Source: an uncultured Eubacteriales bacterium
GTDB taxonomy: Bacteria > Bacillota > Clostridia > Oscillospirales > Acutalibacteraceae
DNA: 64,000 nucleotides
Assembly: GCA_934394855.1 (NCBI GenBank)
Contig: CAKRRH010000005.1
Span: forward strand, 41,941-105,940
Reading direction: 5' to 3'
Position numbers and translations under genes: made by a program. The notes under the pieces were generated by a model. It was not told the DNA's origin. It was given only the letters and a program-made list of their open reading frames with translations, and ran no database searches. Below, one piece after another: positions 52,638 through 61,170 of this stretch. Within the stretch, counting starts at the first letter, position 1; every line of letters begins with the position of its first letter.

Positions 52638-52757
52638 ATCAATATCTGACATAAAGGATTCTCAACCTCCTGAGTGAAAGGTACGAATTTATATTCAAAG
52701 ACTCTTACCGTACCTTATTCTGTCTGAAAATAAGGTACGGTTTATTTATATTATTCA
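52638..52757 (+). promoter_or_regulatory. Structured leader with competing hairpins (candidate riboswitch/attenuator)
   Basis: Three segments can pair in two exclusive ways. Segment A (AAGGTACG, 52678-52685) pairs with B (CGTACCTT, 52709-52716). B extended (52707-52719) also pairs over 13 perfect bp with C (52729-52741), which is followed by TTATTTAT, a terminator-like form. A small CTCA/TGAG hairpin (52661-52674) and GAAT/ATTC (52685-52696) lie upstream. The class is not recognised. See findings. Confidence 0.55.
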
Positions 52758-52777
52758 TGAAAGCGAGAGTTAAAGCT

Positions 52778-53035
52778 ATGACGACAAGGGTTGCCGTAAT
52801 GGCGATTATAGTTGAACAGAGTGATTCGGTTGAAAAGCTGAACGCAATTTTGCACGAATTCGGCAAATATATCATCGGACGAATGGGAATTCCCTATCAT
52901 AAACGCAACATCAACATAGTATCAATTGCACTTGACGCACCGCAGGACGAAATTTCGGCACTTGCGGGCAGACTCGGCAGCATTAACGGAATCAGCGTCA
53001 AAACCGCATACTCTAATGTGATTGAAGATGAGTAA
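52778..53035 (+). CDS. TM1266-type iron-only hydrogenase system regulator
   Basis: An 85-residue ACT-like protein of the TM1266 family, a putative regulator found with [FeFe]-hydrogenase maturation genes. TTRVAVMAIIVEQSDSVEKLN, HEFGKYIIGRMGIPYHKRNI and APQDEISALAGRLGSINGISVK match the family, which resembles the NikR C-terminal domain without DNA-binding part. ATG 52778 is preferred (CGAGAG 9 bases before) to the ATG at 52757, which lacks a binding site. It overlaps hydE by 8 bases. Confidence 0.88.
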   Translation: MTTRVAVMAIIVEQSDSVEKLNAILHEFGKYIIGRMGIPYHKRNINIVSIALDAPQDEISALAGRLGSINGISVKTAYSNVIEDE

Positions 53036-54080
53036 AATGACGTGTTTTGATTTGATTGACAAGCTGCATAAAACCCGCTCTCTCACGCTTTCGGAATATG
53101 AAACGCTGATTGAAAGCAGAACCGACGAGTTAGCGGATCATGCGGCAAGGCTTGCGGTTTTCGAGCGTGAGAAATACTACAAAAACGAAATATATATTCG
53201 CGGGCTGATTGAGATCGGCAATGTTTGCAAAAACGACTGCTATTATTGCGGAATCAGGCGGTCGAACAATTCCGCCGAGCGTTATATTCTCACAAAAGAG
53301 CAGATATATGAATGCTGCGACGAGGGGTACAGGCTTGGCTTTCGCACATTTGTCCTGCAAGGCGGCGAAGGCGTGATCTCGGTTGATACGATATGTGAGA
53401 TTGTAGAAAATATAAAGCAAAAATATCCCGACTGTGCGGTGACGCTCTCACTCGGAGAATATTCATATGACGATTATGCATTGATGAAAAAGGCAGGCGC
53501 AGACCGCTATTTGCTGCGTCATGAAACCGCCTCAAAATCACACTATCAAAAGCTTCATCCCGATGAGATGTCGTTTGACAACCGAATACGATGTCTTTTC
53601 GACCTCAAAAAGCTCGGCTTTCAGGTCGGCTGCGGATTCATGGTCGGCTCACCCTATCAAACGCCGCTTGATCTTTCTCATGATTTAAAATTCATCGAAT
53701 CATTTTCCCCCGAAATGTGCGGAATCGGTCCGTTCATTCCCCAAAAAGACACCCCGTTTCGCGATTTTGCACCGGGTACTGCCGAGCAAACAATATATCT
53801 GCTTTCTCTGATTCGGCTCATCAAACCGAATATATTGCTTCCGGCAACAACGGCACTCGGCACGATCAAGCCAAACGGAAGAGAACTCGGAATTAAATCG
53901 GGCGCTAATGTTGTAATGCCGAATCTGTCGCCGCTGTCGGTGAGAAAGAAATATGCGCTATATGACAACAAGCTCTGCACAGGCGACGAAGCCGCTCAGT
54001 GCATCGGCTGTCTGTCAAAAAGAGTAGCCTCGGTCGGCTGCCGTCTCACCGTTTCAAAAGGCGACATAAATAACGGGTAA
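53028..54080 (+). CDS. hydE: [FeFe] hydrogenase H-cluster maturase HydE
   Basis: A 350-residue radical-SAM enzyme that processes the HydG product on the way to the 2Fe subcluster of [FeFe] hydrogenase. The motif CKNDCYYCGIRRSN is at about residues 61-74 (CxxxCxxC). FVLQGGEGVI, LSLGEYS and RYLLRHETAS line the TIM barrel, and GCGFMVGSPYQ and GPFIPQKDTPF are typical HydE. ATG 53028 overlaps the upstream gene. The closely related PylB is excluded by context. Confidence 0.94.
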   Translation: MSKMTCFDLIDKLHKTRSLTLSEYETLIESRTDELADHAARLAVFEREKYYKNEIYIRGLIEIGNVCKNDCYYCGIRRSNNSAERYILTKEQIYECCDEGYRLGFRTFVLQGGEGVISVDTICEIVENIKQKYPDCAVTLSLGEYSYDDYALMKKAGADRYLLRHETASKSHYQKLHPDEMSFDNRIRCLFDLKKLGFQVGCGFMVGSPYQTPLDLSHDLKFIESFSPEMCGIGPFIPQKDTPFRDFAPGTAEQTIYLLSLIRLIKPNILLPATTALGTIKPNGRELGIKSGANVVMPNLSPLSVRKKYALYDNKLCTGDEAAQCIGCLSKRVASVGCRLTVSKGDINNG

Positions 54081-54162
54081 AAAATAAAATCAATATATAC
54101 ATAATTCTGACGGAAAGAAAAAGCATTATTTTTCTGACCTCAAGGAAAGGAAAAAAGATAAC

Positions 54163-55608
54163 ATGAACTACAATCCAAAATCACTGAAGGCGGAGGAATT
54201 TATCAACGACGCCGAAATCAAGGAAACAATACGCTATGCAATGGAGAACAAGGACAATGTTGAATTGATCGATTCATTGCTCGAAAAAGCCCGTCCGAAA
54301 AAGCACGGCAACAGCGTGACCTGCGCAGGTCTGACCCACAGAGAGGCCTCCGTTCTGCTTGCCTGCGACATTCCCGAAAAGATTGAAGAGATGTATCGGC
54401 TTGCAAACGAAATCAAGCTTGCCTTTTACGGCAACCGAATCGTAATGTTTGCGCCGCTTTATCTTTCAAACTATTGTGTAAACGGCTGTGTTTACTGTCC
54501 TTATCACATGAAGAATAAGCATATCGCAAGAATCAAGCTTGATCAGGAGCAGGTAAAAAATGAGGTAATCGCACTTCAGGACATGGGTCACAAACGACTT
54601 GCGATCGAAGCGGGCGAAGACCCTGTGAACAACCCGATCGAATACATACTTGACTGCATCAACACTATCTATTCGGTTCATCACAAAAACGGCGACATTC
54701 GCAGAGTTAATGTCAACATTGCAGCGACAACGGTTGAAAACTACCGCAAGCTCAAAGACGCAGGAATCGGAACATATATCCTGTTCCAGGAAACCTACAA
54801 CAAAAAGAGCTATCTTGAGCTTCACCCGACAGGACCGAAGCATGATTATGACTACCACACCGAAGCAATGGACAGAGCAATGGAGGGCGGAATTGACGAT
54901 GTCGGACTCGGCGTGTTGTTCGGTCTTGAAGGCTATCAATATGAATTTGCGGGACTTCTCATGCACGCCGAACACCTTGAGGCGGTTCACGGAGTCGGAC
55001 CGCATACGATCAGCGTGCCGAGAGTCAAGCGTGCCGATGACATTGACCCCGATGTATTTGATAACGGCATTTCGGACGAACTGTTCCTTAAAATCATCGC
55101 CTGCATCAGAATTGCCGTGCCCTATACCGGCATGATCATCTCGACAAGAGAGGGTGAAAAGGTTCGTGAAAAGGCGCTCGGCTATGGCATTTCGCAAATA
55201 AGCGGAGCTTCAAGAACATCTGTCGGCGGTTATTGCGAAGAGGAGCGTCCTCATGATTCCGAACAGTTTGATGTATCCGACCAGCGTTCGCTTGACGAGG
55301 TCGTTCGTTGGTTGATGACCCTTGACCACATTCCCTCATTCTGCACCGCCTGTTACCGTGAAGGCAGAACCGGCGACAGATTCATGAGTCTATGTAAAAA
55401 CGGACAGATTTTAAACTGCTGTCACCCGAACGCCTTGATGACGCTTACCGAATATTTGGTGGATTATGCGTCCGATGAAACCAAAAAAGTGGGCTATGAA
55501 TTGATTGAGCGTGAGCTTAATAAAATTCCGAACGAAAAGGTGCAAAAAATCGCAAGAGAACACATTGCTGACATCAAAAACTCAAACAGACGGGATTTCA
55601 GATTCTAA
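54163..55608 (+). CDS. hydG: [FeFe] hydrogenase H-cluster maturase HydG
   Basis: A 481-residue radical-SAM tyrosine lyase producing CO and cyanide ligands for the H-cluster. The radical-SAM motif is CVNGCVYCPYHMKN. The C-terminal auxiliary cluster region CTACYREGRTGDRFMSL, with a distal cysteine in NCCHPNAL, distinguishes HydG from ThiH. It lies 82 bases after hydE with its own AAGGAAAGG, and 22 bases before hydF. Confidence 0.96.
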   Translation: MNYNPKSLKAEEFINDAEIKETIRYAMENKDNVELIDSLLEKARPKKHGNSVTCAGLTHREASVLLACDIPEKIEEMYRLANEIKLAFYGNRIVMFAPLYLSNYCVNGCVYCPYHMKNKHIARIKLDQEQVKNEVIALQDMGHKRLAIEAGEDPVNNPIEYILDCINTIYSVHHKNGDIRRVNVNIAATTVENYRKLKDAGIGTYILFQETYNKKSYLELHPTGPKHDYDYHTEAMDRAMEGGIDDVGLGVLFGLEGYQYEFAGLLMHAEHLEAVHGVGPHTISVPRVKRADDIDPDVFDNGISDELFLKIIACIRIAVPYTGMIISTREGEKVREKALGYGISQISGASRTSVGGYCEEERPHDSEQFDVSDQRSLDEVVRWLMTLDHIPSFCTACYREGRTGDRFMSLCKNGQILNCCHPNALMTLTEYLVDYASDETKKVGYELIERELNKIPNEKVQKIAREHIADIKNSNRRDFRF

Positions 55609-55630
55609 CATCAAGGAGAGCATTTGAAAT

Positions 55631-56836
55631 ATGGGATTAAATCAAACACCGGGCGGTGAACGGCTCAATATCGGATTTTTCGGTGTGCGAAACGCAGGAA
55701 AATCGAGCGTTGTCAATGCCGTAACAGGGCAAAATTTAGCGCTTGTTTCCGACGTTTTAGGCACGACCACCGACCCTGTTCAAAAATCAATGGAGCTGCT
55801 TCCGCTCGGTCCTGTTATCATCATCGACACACCGGGAATCGACGATGAGGGCGAGCTCGGCGAAATGAGAGTTTGCCGAACAAAAAGGATGCTTGAACGA
55901 ACCGACGTTGCGGTGCTTGTTGTAAATGCAAAATGCGGCATTACAACCGCCGACCGTGAACTGATCGACATTTTTAAATCAAAAAGCATTCCCTATGTTG
56001 TCGCATACAACAAAAGCGACCTTTTGACCGATGTTCCGAACACAAAGGATAACGAAATATATGTCAGCGCAAAAAACGGCGATAATATATATGAATTAAA
56101 GGAGCTAATCGGCAAAATCGGCGGCAAAGCCGAGTCAAAAAGACAGCTTGTGGGTGATTTGATCGAGAAAAACGACATTGTCGTGCTTGTCACCCCGATC
56201 GACGAATCCGCACCCAAGGGCAGAATGATTTTGCCGCAGCAGCAGATGATTCGTGATGTGCTTGATAACAGCGCAATAAATGTTGTTACAAAAGAAACCG
56301 AGCTTGAGGCGACGCTTTCGATGCTGTCAAAAAAGCCTAAACTTGTGATCACCGATTCACAGGCATTCGGAATTGTCAGCAAAATCGTGCCAAATGACAT
56401 AACGCTCACATCGTTTTCAATATTATTCGCTCGCTACAAGGGCGAATTGACCGAATCGGTCAAGGGCGCTAAAATGCTTGATAAATTGCAGGACGGCGAC
56501 ACGGTATTAATATCGGAGGGTTGCACCCACCACCGCCAATGCAACGACATCGGAACGGTGAAGCTCCCCGGCTGGATTTCGCAATATTGCGGCAAGACGC
56601 TTAATTTTAAATATACATCGGGCGGAGAATTCCCCGATGATTTGTCCGAATACAGCCTGATCGTTCACTGCGGAGCGTGTATGTTAAACGAGCGTGAGAT
56701 GAAATCGAGAATCAGCCGTGCAAAGCAGTCCGGCGTTGCAATCACCAACTACGGAATCGCAATCGCCCAAATCCACGGGATATTAAAACGCTCGCTCTCC
56801 CCTTTCCCCGAACTTTCTAAAATACTTGACGAATGA
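55631..56836 (+). CDS. hydF: [FeFe] hydrogenase H-cluster maturation GTPase HydF
   Basis: A 401-residue scaffold GTPase that carries the 2Fe precursor to the hydrogenase. GTPase motifs are GVRNAGKSSVVNAV (G1), DTPGIDDEGE (G3) and AYNKSDLL (G4). The C-terminal cluster ligands are the CTHH motif and the HCGACM motif (C-x-H ... HCxxC). With HydE, HydG and TM1266 the maturation set is complete; no hydrogenase structural gene lies within the window. A terminator follows. Confidence 0.95.
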   Translation: MGLNQTPGGERLNIGFFGVRNAGKSSVVNAVTGQNLALVSDVLGTTTDPVQKSMELLPLGPVIIIDTPGIDDEGELGEMRVCRTKRMLERTDVAVLVVNAKCGITTADRELIDIFKSKSIPYVVAYNKSDLLTDVPNTKDNEIYVSAKNGDNIYELKELIGKIGGKAESKRQLVGDLIEKNDIVVLVTPIDESAPKGRMILPQQQMIRDVLDNSAINVVTKETELEATLSMLSKKPKLVITDSQAFGIVSKIVPNDITLTSFSILFARYKGELTESVKGAKMLDKLQDGDTVLISEGCTHHRQCNDIGTVKLPGWISQYCGKTLNFKYTSGGEFPDDLSEYSLIVHCGACMLNEREMKSRISRAKQSGVAITNYGIAIAQIHGILKRSLSPFPELSKILDE

Positions 56837-56841
56837 TATTT

Positions 56842-56878
56842 TGCCGCAAATCCGTGCTTGGGTTTGCGGCATTTTGTA
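56842..56878 (+). terminator. Terminator of the hydrogenase-maturation operon
   Basis: A 9-bp stem TGCCGCAAA/TTTGCGGCA with an extra CC/GG after a bulge, followed by TTTTGTAT, just after hydF. Confidence 0.75.
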
Positions 56879-56918
56879 TATTTATCGAAAAATAATAAAT
56901 AATATTTCATTTAATGCC

Positions 56919-56947
56919 TTGAAAACAAACTTGATAAATGCTATACT
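56919..56947 (+). promoter_or_regulatory. Promoter of the DMT-DUF362 pair
   Basis: TTGAAA (56919-56924), 17 bases, TATACT (56942-56947), ahead of GAAAGG and the ATG at 56981. Confidence 0.6.
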
Positions 56948-56980
56948 GTAATGACATAAATTTTGAAAGGCATATTTTTA

Positions 56981-57928
56981 ATGGCAAACTCGAAAATCAA
57001 TACAAAACAGGTTGTAAATACATTGCTTCTTGTGCTGACGGCGCTCATTTGGGGAAGCGCATTTGTTGCACAAAGCGTCGGTGCGGAAAAAGTCGGTCCG
57101 TATACATTTTTGGCGGCTCGAAGCTGGCTCGGCGGCATATTTTTGATACCCGTAATCGCAATAATCGATAAAATCAGAAAAAATCGAGGCGAAATTTCGC
57201 TTAAACCGCAAACCAAAGCGGACAAAAAGACATTGCTCATCGGCGGCATTTTATGCGGCATTTTTCTTTTTTCGGCGTCGATCACCCAGCAAATCGGAAT
57301 TGGAATGACGACCACCGCAAAAGCAGGCTTTTTGACTACGATGTATGTAATAATCGTGCCGATAATCTCGCTGATCATGGGCAAAAAGGTCGGCAAAAAG
57401 ATTTGGATTTGCGTACTGCTCGGTGTTGTCGGACTCTATCTTCTATGTATGAAAGGCGGACTGTATCTAATCTTTGGCGACACAATGGTCCTTGTCTGCG
57501 CCTTGATTTTTTCGGGACATATATTGGTAATCGACCGCTTTTCGCCCAAAACCGACGGCGTTCGTTTGAGCTGTTTGCAATTTTTCGTTGTGGCGATTCT
57601 CTCTACTGTCTGTATGTTCATCTTTGAAAAGCCGAATATGAGCGATATTATGTCCGCCGCAGTGCCGATCATATATGCCGGAATTTTGAGTTCGGGCGTC
57701 GGCTACACATTGCAGATCGTCGGACAAAAGGGACTCAATCCGACAGTTGCAAGCCTTGCAATGAGCTTGGAAAGCGTATTCAGTGCGCTCTCAGGCTGGA
57801 TAATTTTAAACCAAAGCCTGTCGCTTCGTGAGCTTTCAGGTTGCATTTTGATGTTCGGCGCAATAATTCTGGCTCAGCTTCCCGACAAGCTTTTTACTAA
57901 AAAACAAGGGGCTAATAATAACGAATGA
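56981..57928 (+). CDS. DMT/EamA family transporter
   Basis: A 315-residue ten-segment membrane transporter with two EamA repeats: the first begins LLLVLTALIWGSAFVAQSVG, the second around LVCALIFSGHILVIDRFSP with GLNPTVASLAMSLESVFSALSGW. Members export metabolites or take up nucleotide sugars; the substrate is unknown. ATG 56981 follows GAAAGG by 10 bases. It overlaps the DUF362 gene by four bases, so the two are coupled. Confidence 0.92.
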   Translation: MANSKINTKQVVNTLLLVLTALIWGSAFVAQSVGAEKVGPYTFLAARSWLGGIFLIPVIAIIDKIRKNRGEISLKPQTKADKKTLLIGGILCGIFLFSASITQQIGIGMTTTAKAGFLTTMYVIIVPIISLIMGKKVGKKIWICVLLGVVGLYLLCMKGGLYLIFGDTMVLVCALIFSGHILVIDRFSPKTDGVRLSCLQFFVVAILSTVCMFIFEKPNMSDIMSAAVPIIYAGILSSGVGYTLQIVGQKGLNPTVASLAMSLESVFSALSGWIILNQSLSLRELSGCILMFGAIILAQLPDKLFTKKQGANNNE

Positions 57929-59076
57929 AAGTATCAATCGCAAAATGCGACAGCTACCGCGAAGAAGAAATAATCTTTGCGCTGAATGAGGCATTAGCTC
58001 CGCTCGGCGGTCTTGATTTTGTAAAGTGCGGCATGACCGTTGCAATCAAGGCAAATCTTGTCACATTCAAGCACCCCGACGCCGCCGCAACGACCCACCC
58101 TGCAATGATATGTGCGCTTACAAAAATGCTCACAAAGCGCGGCGCTCGTGTAATAATCGGCGACAGCCCCGGAGGGTTATATAACCATGCGTTTTTAAAT
58201 AAGGTCTATTCGGCTACGGGAATGACAAAAGCAACAGACATCGGCGGCATATTAAATCAAAATTTTGAGTCAAAAAACGCCCGATTTGACGAGGCGACGG
58301 TTGCAAAAACATTCACATACACCGCATGGCTCGACGAAGCTGATTTCATAATCGATTTTTGCAAGCTGAAAAGCCACGGCATGATGGGAATGAGCGGTGC
58401 GGCGAAAAATATGTTCGGTGTGATTCCCGGAACAATGAAACCCGAATATCACTATCGTTTTCCCGACCCGGAAGATTTTGCGAACATGATCGTTGATTTG
58501 GACGAATATTTCAAGCCGTGCCTGTCGATTGCGGACGCAGTCATCGGAATGGAGGGCAACGGTCCGACATCGGGCACTCCGAGAAAAATCGGTGCAATAA
58601 TTGCGTCAAATTCACCCCATGCACTCGACCTTGTCTGCGCCAAAATAATCGGAATCGACCAAAACGCCGTTCCGACATTATGCGCCGCAATCAAGCGTAA
58701 TCTAATTCCCGATAACATCTCTAAATTAGAGATAATCGGCGATGTTTCACGATTTACAATAGACGATTTCAAGCTCGTGACAAACAAACGAAGCCTTGCG
58801 TTTAACAGCGACCTTGATTCATTATATGGCAAGTTCTCCGCCGAATTTTGCAAAAAAGCGCTCACCGCAACACCGAGACTTGATTCAAACGAATGTATCG
58901 GCTGCGGCGACTGCATGAGGATCTGCCCTGCAAAGGCAATCACAATGGAACAAAAACGCCCGACGATCGAGCGAGACAAATGTATTCGCTGTTTTTGCTG
59001 TCAGGAATTTTGTCCAAAAGGCGCAATGAAGGTTCACAGACCGTGGATCGCAAGGTTGCTTATCAAAAATAAATAA
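57925..59076 (+). CDS. DUF362 protein with two 4Fe-4S clusters
   Basis: A 383-residue cytosolic protein. The DUF362 domain (about 1-300: GMTVAIKANLVTFKHPD, VIIGDSPGGLYN, FCKLKSHGMMGMSGAAKNMFGVIPG) is joined to a bacterial ferredoxin domain with CIGCGDCMRICPA and CIRCFCCQEFCPK, each binding a [4Fe-4S] cluster. Such proteins are presumed redox carriers in anaerobes. It follows the DMT transporter with an ATGA overlap. Whether it donates electrons to the hydrogenase system next door is open. Confidence 0.92.
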   Translation: MKVSIAKCDSYREEEIIFALNEALAPLGGLDFVKCGMTVAIKANLVTFKHPDAAATTHPAMICALTKMLTKRGARVIIGDSPGGLYNHAFLNKVYSATGMTKATDIGGILNQNFESKNARFDEATVAKTFTYTAWLDEADFIIDFCKLKSHGMMGMSGAAKNMFGVIPGTMKPEYHYRFPDPEDFANMIVDLDEYFKPCLSIADAVIGMEGNGPTSGTPRKIGAIIASNSPHALDLVCAKIIGIDQNAVPTLCAAIKRNLIPDNISKLEIIGDVSRFTIDDFKLVTNKRSLAFNSDLDSLYGKFSAEFCKKALTATPRLDSNECIGCGDCMRICPAKAITMEQKRPTIERDKCIRCFCCQEFCPKGAMKVHRPWIARLLIKNK

Positions 59077-59081
59077 TGCAC

Positions 59082-59122
59082 AAAAAAGGGAGCTGATTTA
59101 AAAAAATCAACTCCCCTTTTTT
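59082..59122. terminator. Bidirectional terminator
   Basis: A long imperfect stem with GGGAG/CTCCC, GATTT/AAATC and A6/T6 flanks, between the convergent DUF362 and metallopeptidase genes. Confidence 0.75.
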
Positions 59123-59132
59123 AATCATATTT

Positions 59133-59837
59133 TCATCTGTTGTTTCTTCGTCCGCCTACCAGCACAATAAACCTAAGCAGCTGCATTATTGTTACCGCAA
59201 GCGACGCAACATATGTCATTGCCGCGGCGCTCAGCACCCGTCTTGTGCCGACCGCCTCTTCTTCACTCAAAAAGCCGTATTCTTTGATGGATTCCATCGC
59301 CCGCTTGCTTGCATTAAACTCAGTCGGCAGCGTTACAAGCTGAAAAACAACGCAAAGCGCATAGAGTAAAATACCGATATATGCAATCATAACAAGCTGC
59401 TGTGAGAAGCTCGAAAGAATGATTCCGAGAATGATAAGCGGAACCGACAGCTGCGAGCCGAAATTTGTAATCGGAACGATTGCCGTGCGAATCTTGATCG
59501 GCAAATAGCCCTGTGCGTGCTGAAGCGCATGACCGACCTCATGAAGCGCGATTCCGATTGCCGCAATCGATGTGCTGTTGTAAACGCCCTCTGACAGGCT
59601 CACAACATTATTCGACGGGTCAAACCGGTCTGTCAGATTGCCCGCAATCTGCCTTATTTCAACGTTATTAAGTCCGTTTGCATCTAAAACCGTTCTCGCC
59701 GCATTTTCTGCGGTTATTCCCCTTTGCGAAAACACGCCCGAATAGCGTTTATATATCGAATTGACCCTTGCGCTTGCAATCATCGCAAAAATGACCGCAG
59801 GCATTACATAGACTAAATAGGTCCAGTCAAAATACAT
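59133..59837 (-). CDS. Zinc metallopeptidase, YugP-like
   Basis: A 234-residue membrane-anchored zinc peptidase. An N-terminal membrane segment, the HEVGH motif in GIALHEVGHALQHAQGY, and two or three further membrane segments match the YugP (DUF2268-type neutral zinc metallopeptidase) family. FDPSNNVVSLSEGVYNS precedes the active site, as in homologues. Substrate unknown. Single gene with its own terminator zone. Confidence 0.92.
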   Translation of the reverse strand: MYFDWTYLVYVMPAVIFAMIASARVNSIYKRYSGVFSQRGITAENAARTVLDANGLNNVEIRQIAGNLTDRFDPSNNVVSLSEGVYNSTSIAAIGIALHEVGHALQHAQGYLPIKIRTAIVPITNFGSQLSVPLIILGIILSSFSQQLVMIAYIGILLYALCVVFQLVTLPTEFNASKRAMESIKEYGFLSEEEAVGTRRVLSAAAMTYVASLAVTIMQLLRFIVLVGGRRNNR

Positions 59838-59910
59838 TTTATCACCCCGAAAACTTTTTTATTTATTATATTCTATCATTCAAAGGAAAATTATTCAATG
59901 TACAAATTGT

Positions 59911-59942
59911 AAAAAAACGGCCGAACATCATCTGTCCGACCG
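59911..59942 (-). terminator. Terminator of GH16 gene
   Basis: CGGTCG/CGGCCG arms followed on the minus strand by seven Ts, 16 bases after the GH16 stop. Confidence 0.75.
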
Positions 59943-59957
59943 CATTATTTATATATA

Positions 59958-61001
59958 TCAATCCCACGGTGCGAGTTTATATCCCGCAATGTGCTTTCTG
60001 ATTGCCAAAATATCCTTCATATTGATTTTTTTGTCTTTATTAACATCCGTCGCCTTTTGGTTGATTGTAACATTCTGTCCGGCGTGGAATTTTCTGATGA
60101 TAAGAATATCCTTCATGTTCACCCTGCCGTCGTCGTTTGCGTCGCCGTAAAGCGTCTGCGGCAGCGGATCGGCAGGCTTGCCGACATATTCCGAACGCTG
60201 ATAAGCCTTAACATAATCAACGCATATCGAATCGGGCATATCCGATTTATTCGGCAGTCCTGTCCAAGAACCCGACTCAAGCGATATTTTCATATAGCTC
60301 TTTACCCGTGAGATGTCGCAGTCCTCGTATGTCAGCTGATAGGTCTGAACCCCGTCAATGTAAAATGTATATGCGTCCTTTGACCAATCAACCGCAAATG
60401 TATGATATTCTCCGTCATAAACCGCCTTAGTAATAGCTTTGCCGATTGAACGGTGATTTGAGCCGTAACCGTCAAAATGAACCGCATGGTTGATTTCCCA
60501 ACGCTCAACCGAAAATGCCTCATAAACGTCGATTTCGGTACCGTCCGAGCCGCCCTCGATTCCTGTATCGATGTTATATGGCATCAGCCAAAATGCCGAC
60601 CAAAATCCGGGCTTTGACTGCAATTTCACCTTGATCTCAAAATAGCCGTTGGTCTGGTCAAACAAATCTCTTGTGCGAATTGCGCCGCATCTTAACACGC
60701 CGCTGTCGTCATATGCCGCTTTCAAAATCAAATGACCGTCGCCGTCGACCGATGTCATGTCATTGTCCCAATAGCAATATCCGCCCTGTCTTGACCACTC
60801 GGGGCAATAGTTCCACTTTGTCCTGTCAAGGCTTGTGCCGTCAAATTCATCACTGAATGTTTCGACATATTCAACGCCGTTGATGACTCTTTTTGTCGTT
60901 GTATCCGCCGCATTCGCCGTCATCGGAACAGAAGATGCACAGCAGACGATAAGCGCAAGCGATATGATCACGCTGACAACCGTTTTCTTGTTAAATTTCA
61001 T
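59958..61001 (-). CDS. GH16 beta-glucanase with type I dockerin
   Basis: A 347-residue secreted enzyme. The signal peptide ends near TANAA. The GH16 jelly-roll carries the catalytic motif E-I-D-V-Y-E (GTEIDVYEAF), with FWSAFWLMPYN before it and the HTFAVDWSKDAYTFYIDG strand after it, fitting a licheninase or 1,3(4)-beta-glucanase. The C-terminal ~60 residues form a type I dockerin with two calcium loops, GDANDDGRVNMKDILIIRK and TDVNKDKKINMKDILAIRK. The enzyme should therefore bind a cohesin-bearing scaffoldin. ATG 61001 follows AAAGGA by 8-9 bases. Confidence 0.94.
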   Translation of the reverse strand: MKFNKKTVVSVIISLALIVCCASSVPMTANAADTTTKRVINGVEYVETFSDEFDGTSLDRTKWNYCPEWSRQGGYCYWDNDMTSVDGDGHLILKAAYDDSGVLRCGAIRTRDLFDQTNGYFEIKVKLQSKPGFWSAFWLMPYNIDTGIEGGSDGTEIDVYEAFSVERWEINHAVHFDGYGSNHRSIGKAITKAVYDGEYHTFAVDWSKDAYTFYIDGVQTYQLTYEDCDISRVKSYMKISLESGSWTGLPNKSDMPDSICVDYVKAYQRSEYVGKPADPLPQTLYGDANDDGRVNMKDILIIRKFHAGQNVTINQKATDVNKDKKINMKDILAIRKHIAGYKLAPWD

Positions 61002-61107
61002 AAAAAATAATCCTTTCTCCCGAATAAAAATATATATCATACATATTATAGCATTTTGAACACAAAATCAAGCTATTTTTCAAACAATTCCGAAAACTAA
61101 ATAACAT

Positions 61108-61136
61108 TTGACTTTTTACCGCTCAAAGGGTAAAAT
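61108..61136 (+). promoter_or_regulatory. Promoter of tex
   Basis: TTGACT (61108-61113), 17 bases, TAAAAT (61131-61136), 35 bases before the tex start. Confidence 0.65.
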
Positions 61137-61170
61137 AATTTATATTATTAAATTCTAATCGGAGTAAAAT

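Noticed and set aside
52654..52757. Known riboswitch class for the hyd leader (TPP, SAM, purine, glycine, THF, preQ1, Mn, NiCo)
   Set aside because: None of the conserved core sequences I know for these classes can be found; kept as an unclassified candidate.
54466..55197. Long minus-strand open frame opposite hydG
   Set aside because: It is the antisense shadow of hydG, whose motifs and codon use are clearly real.
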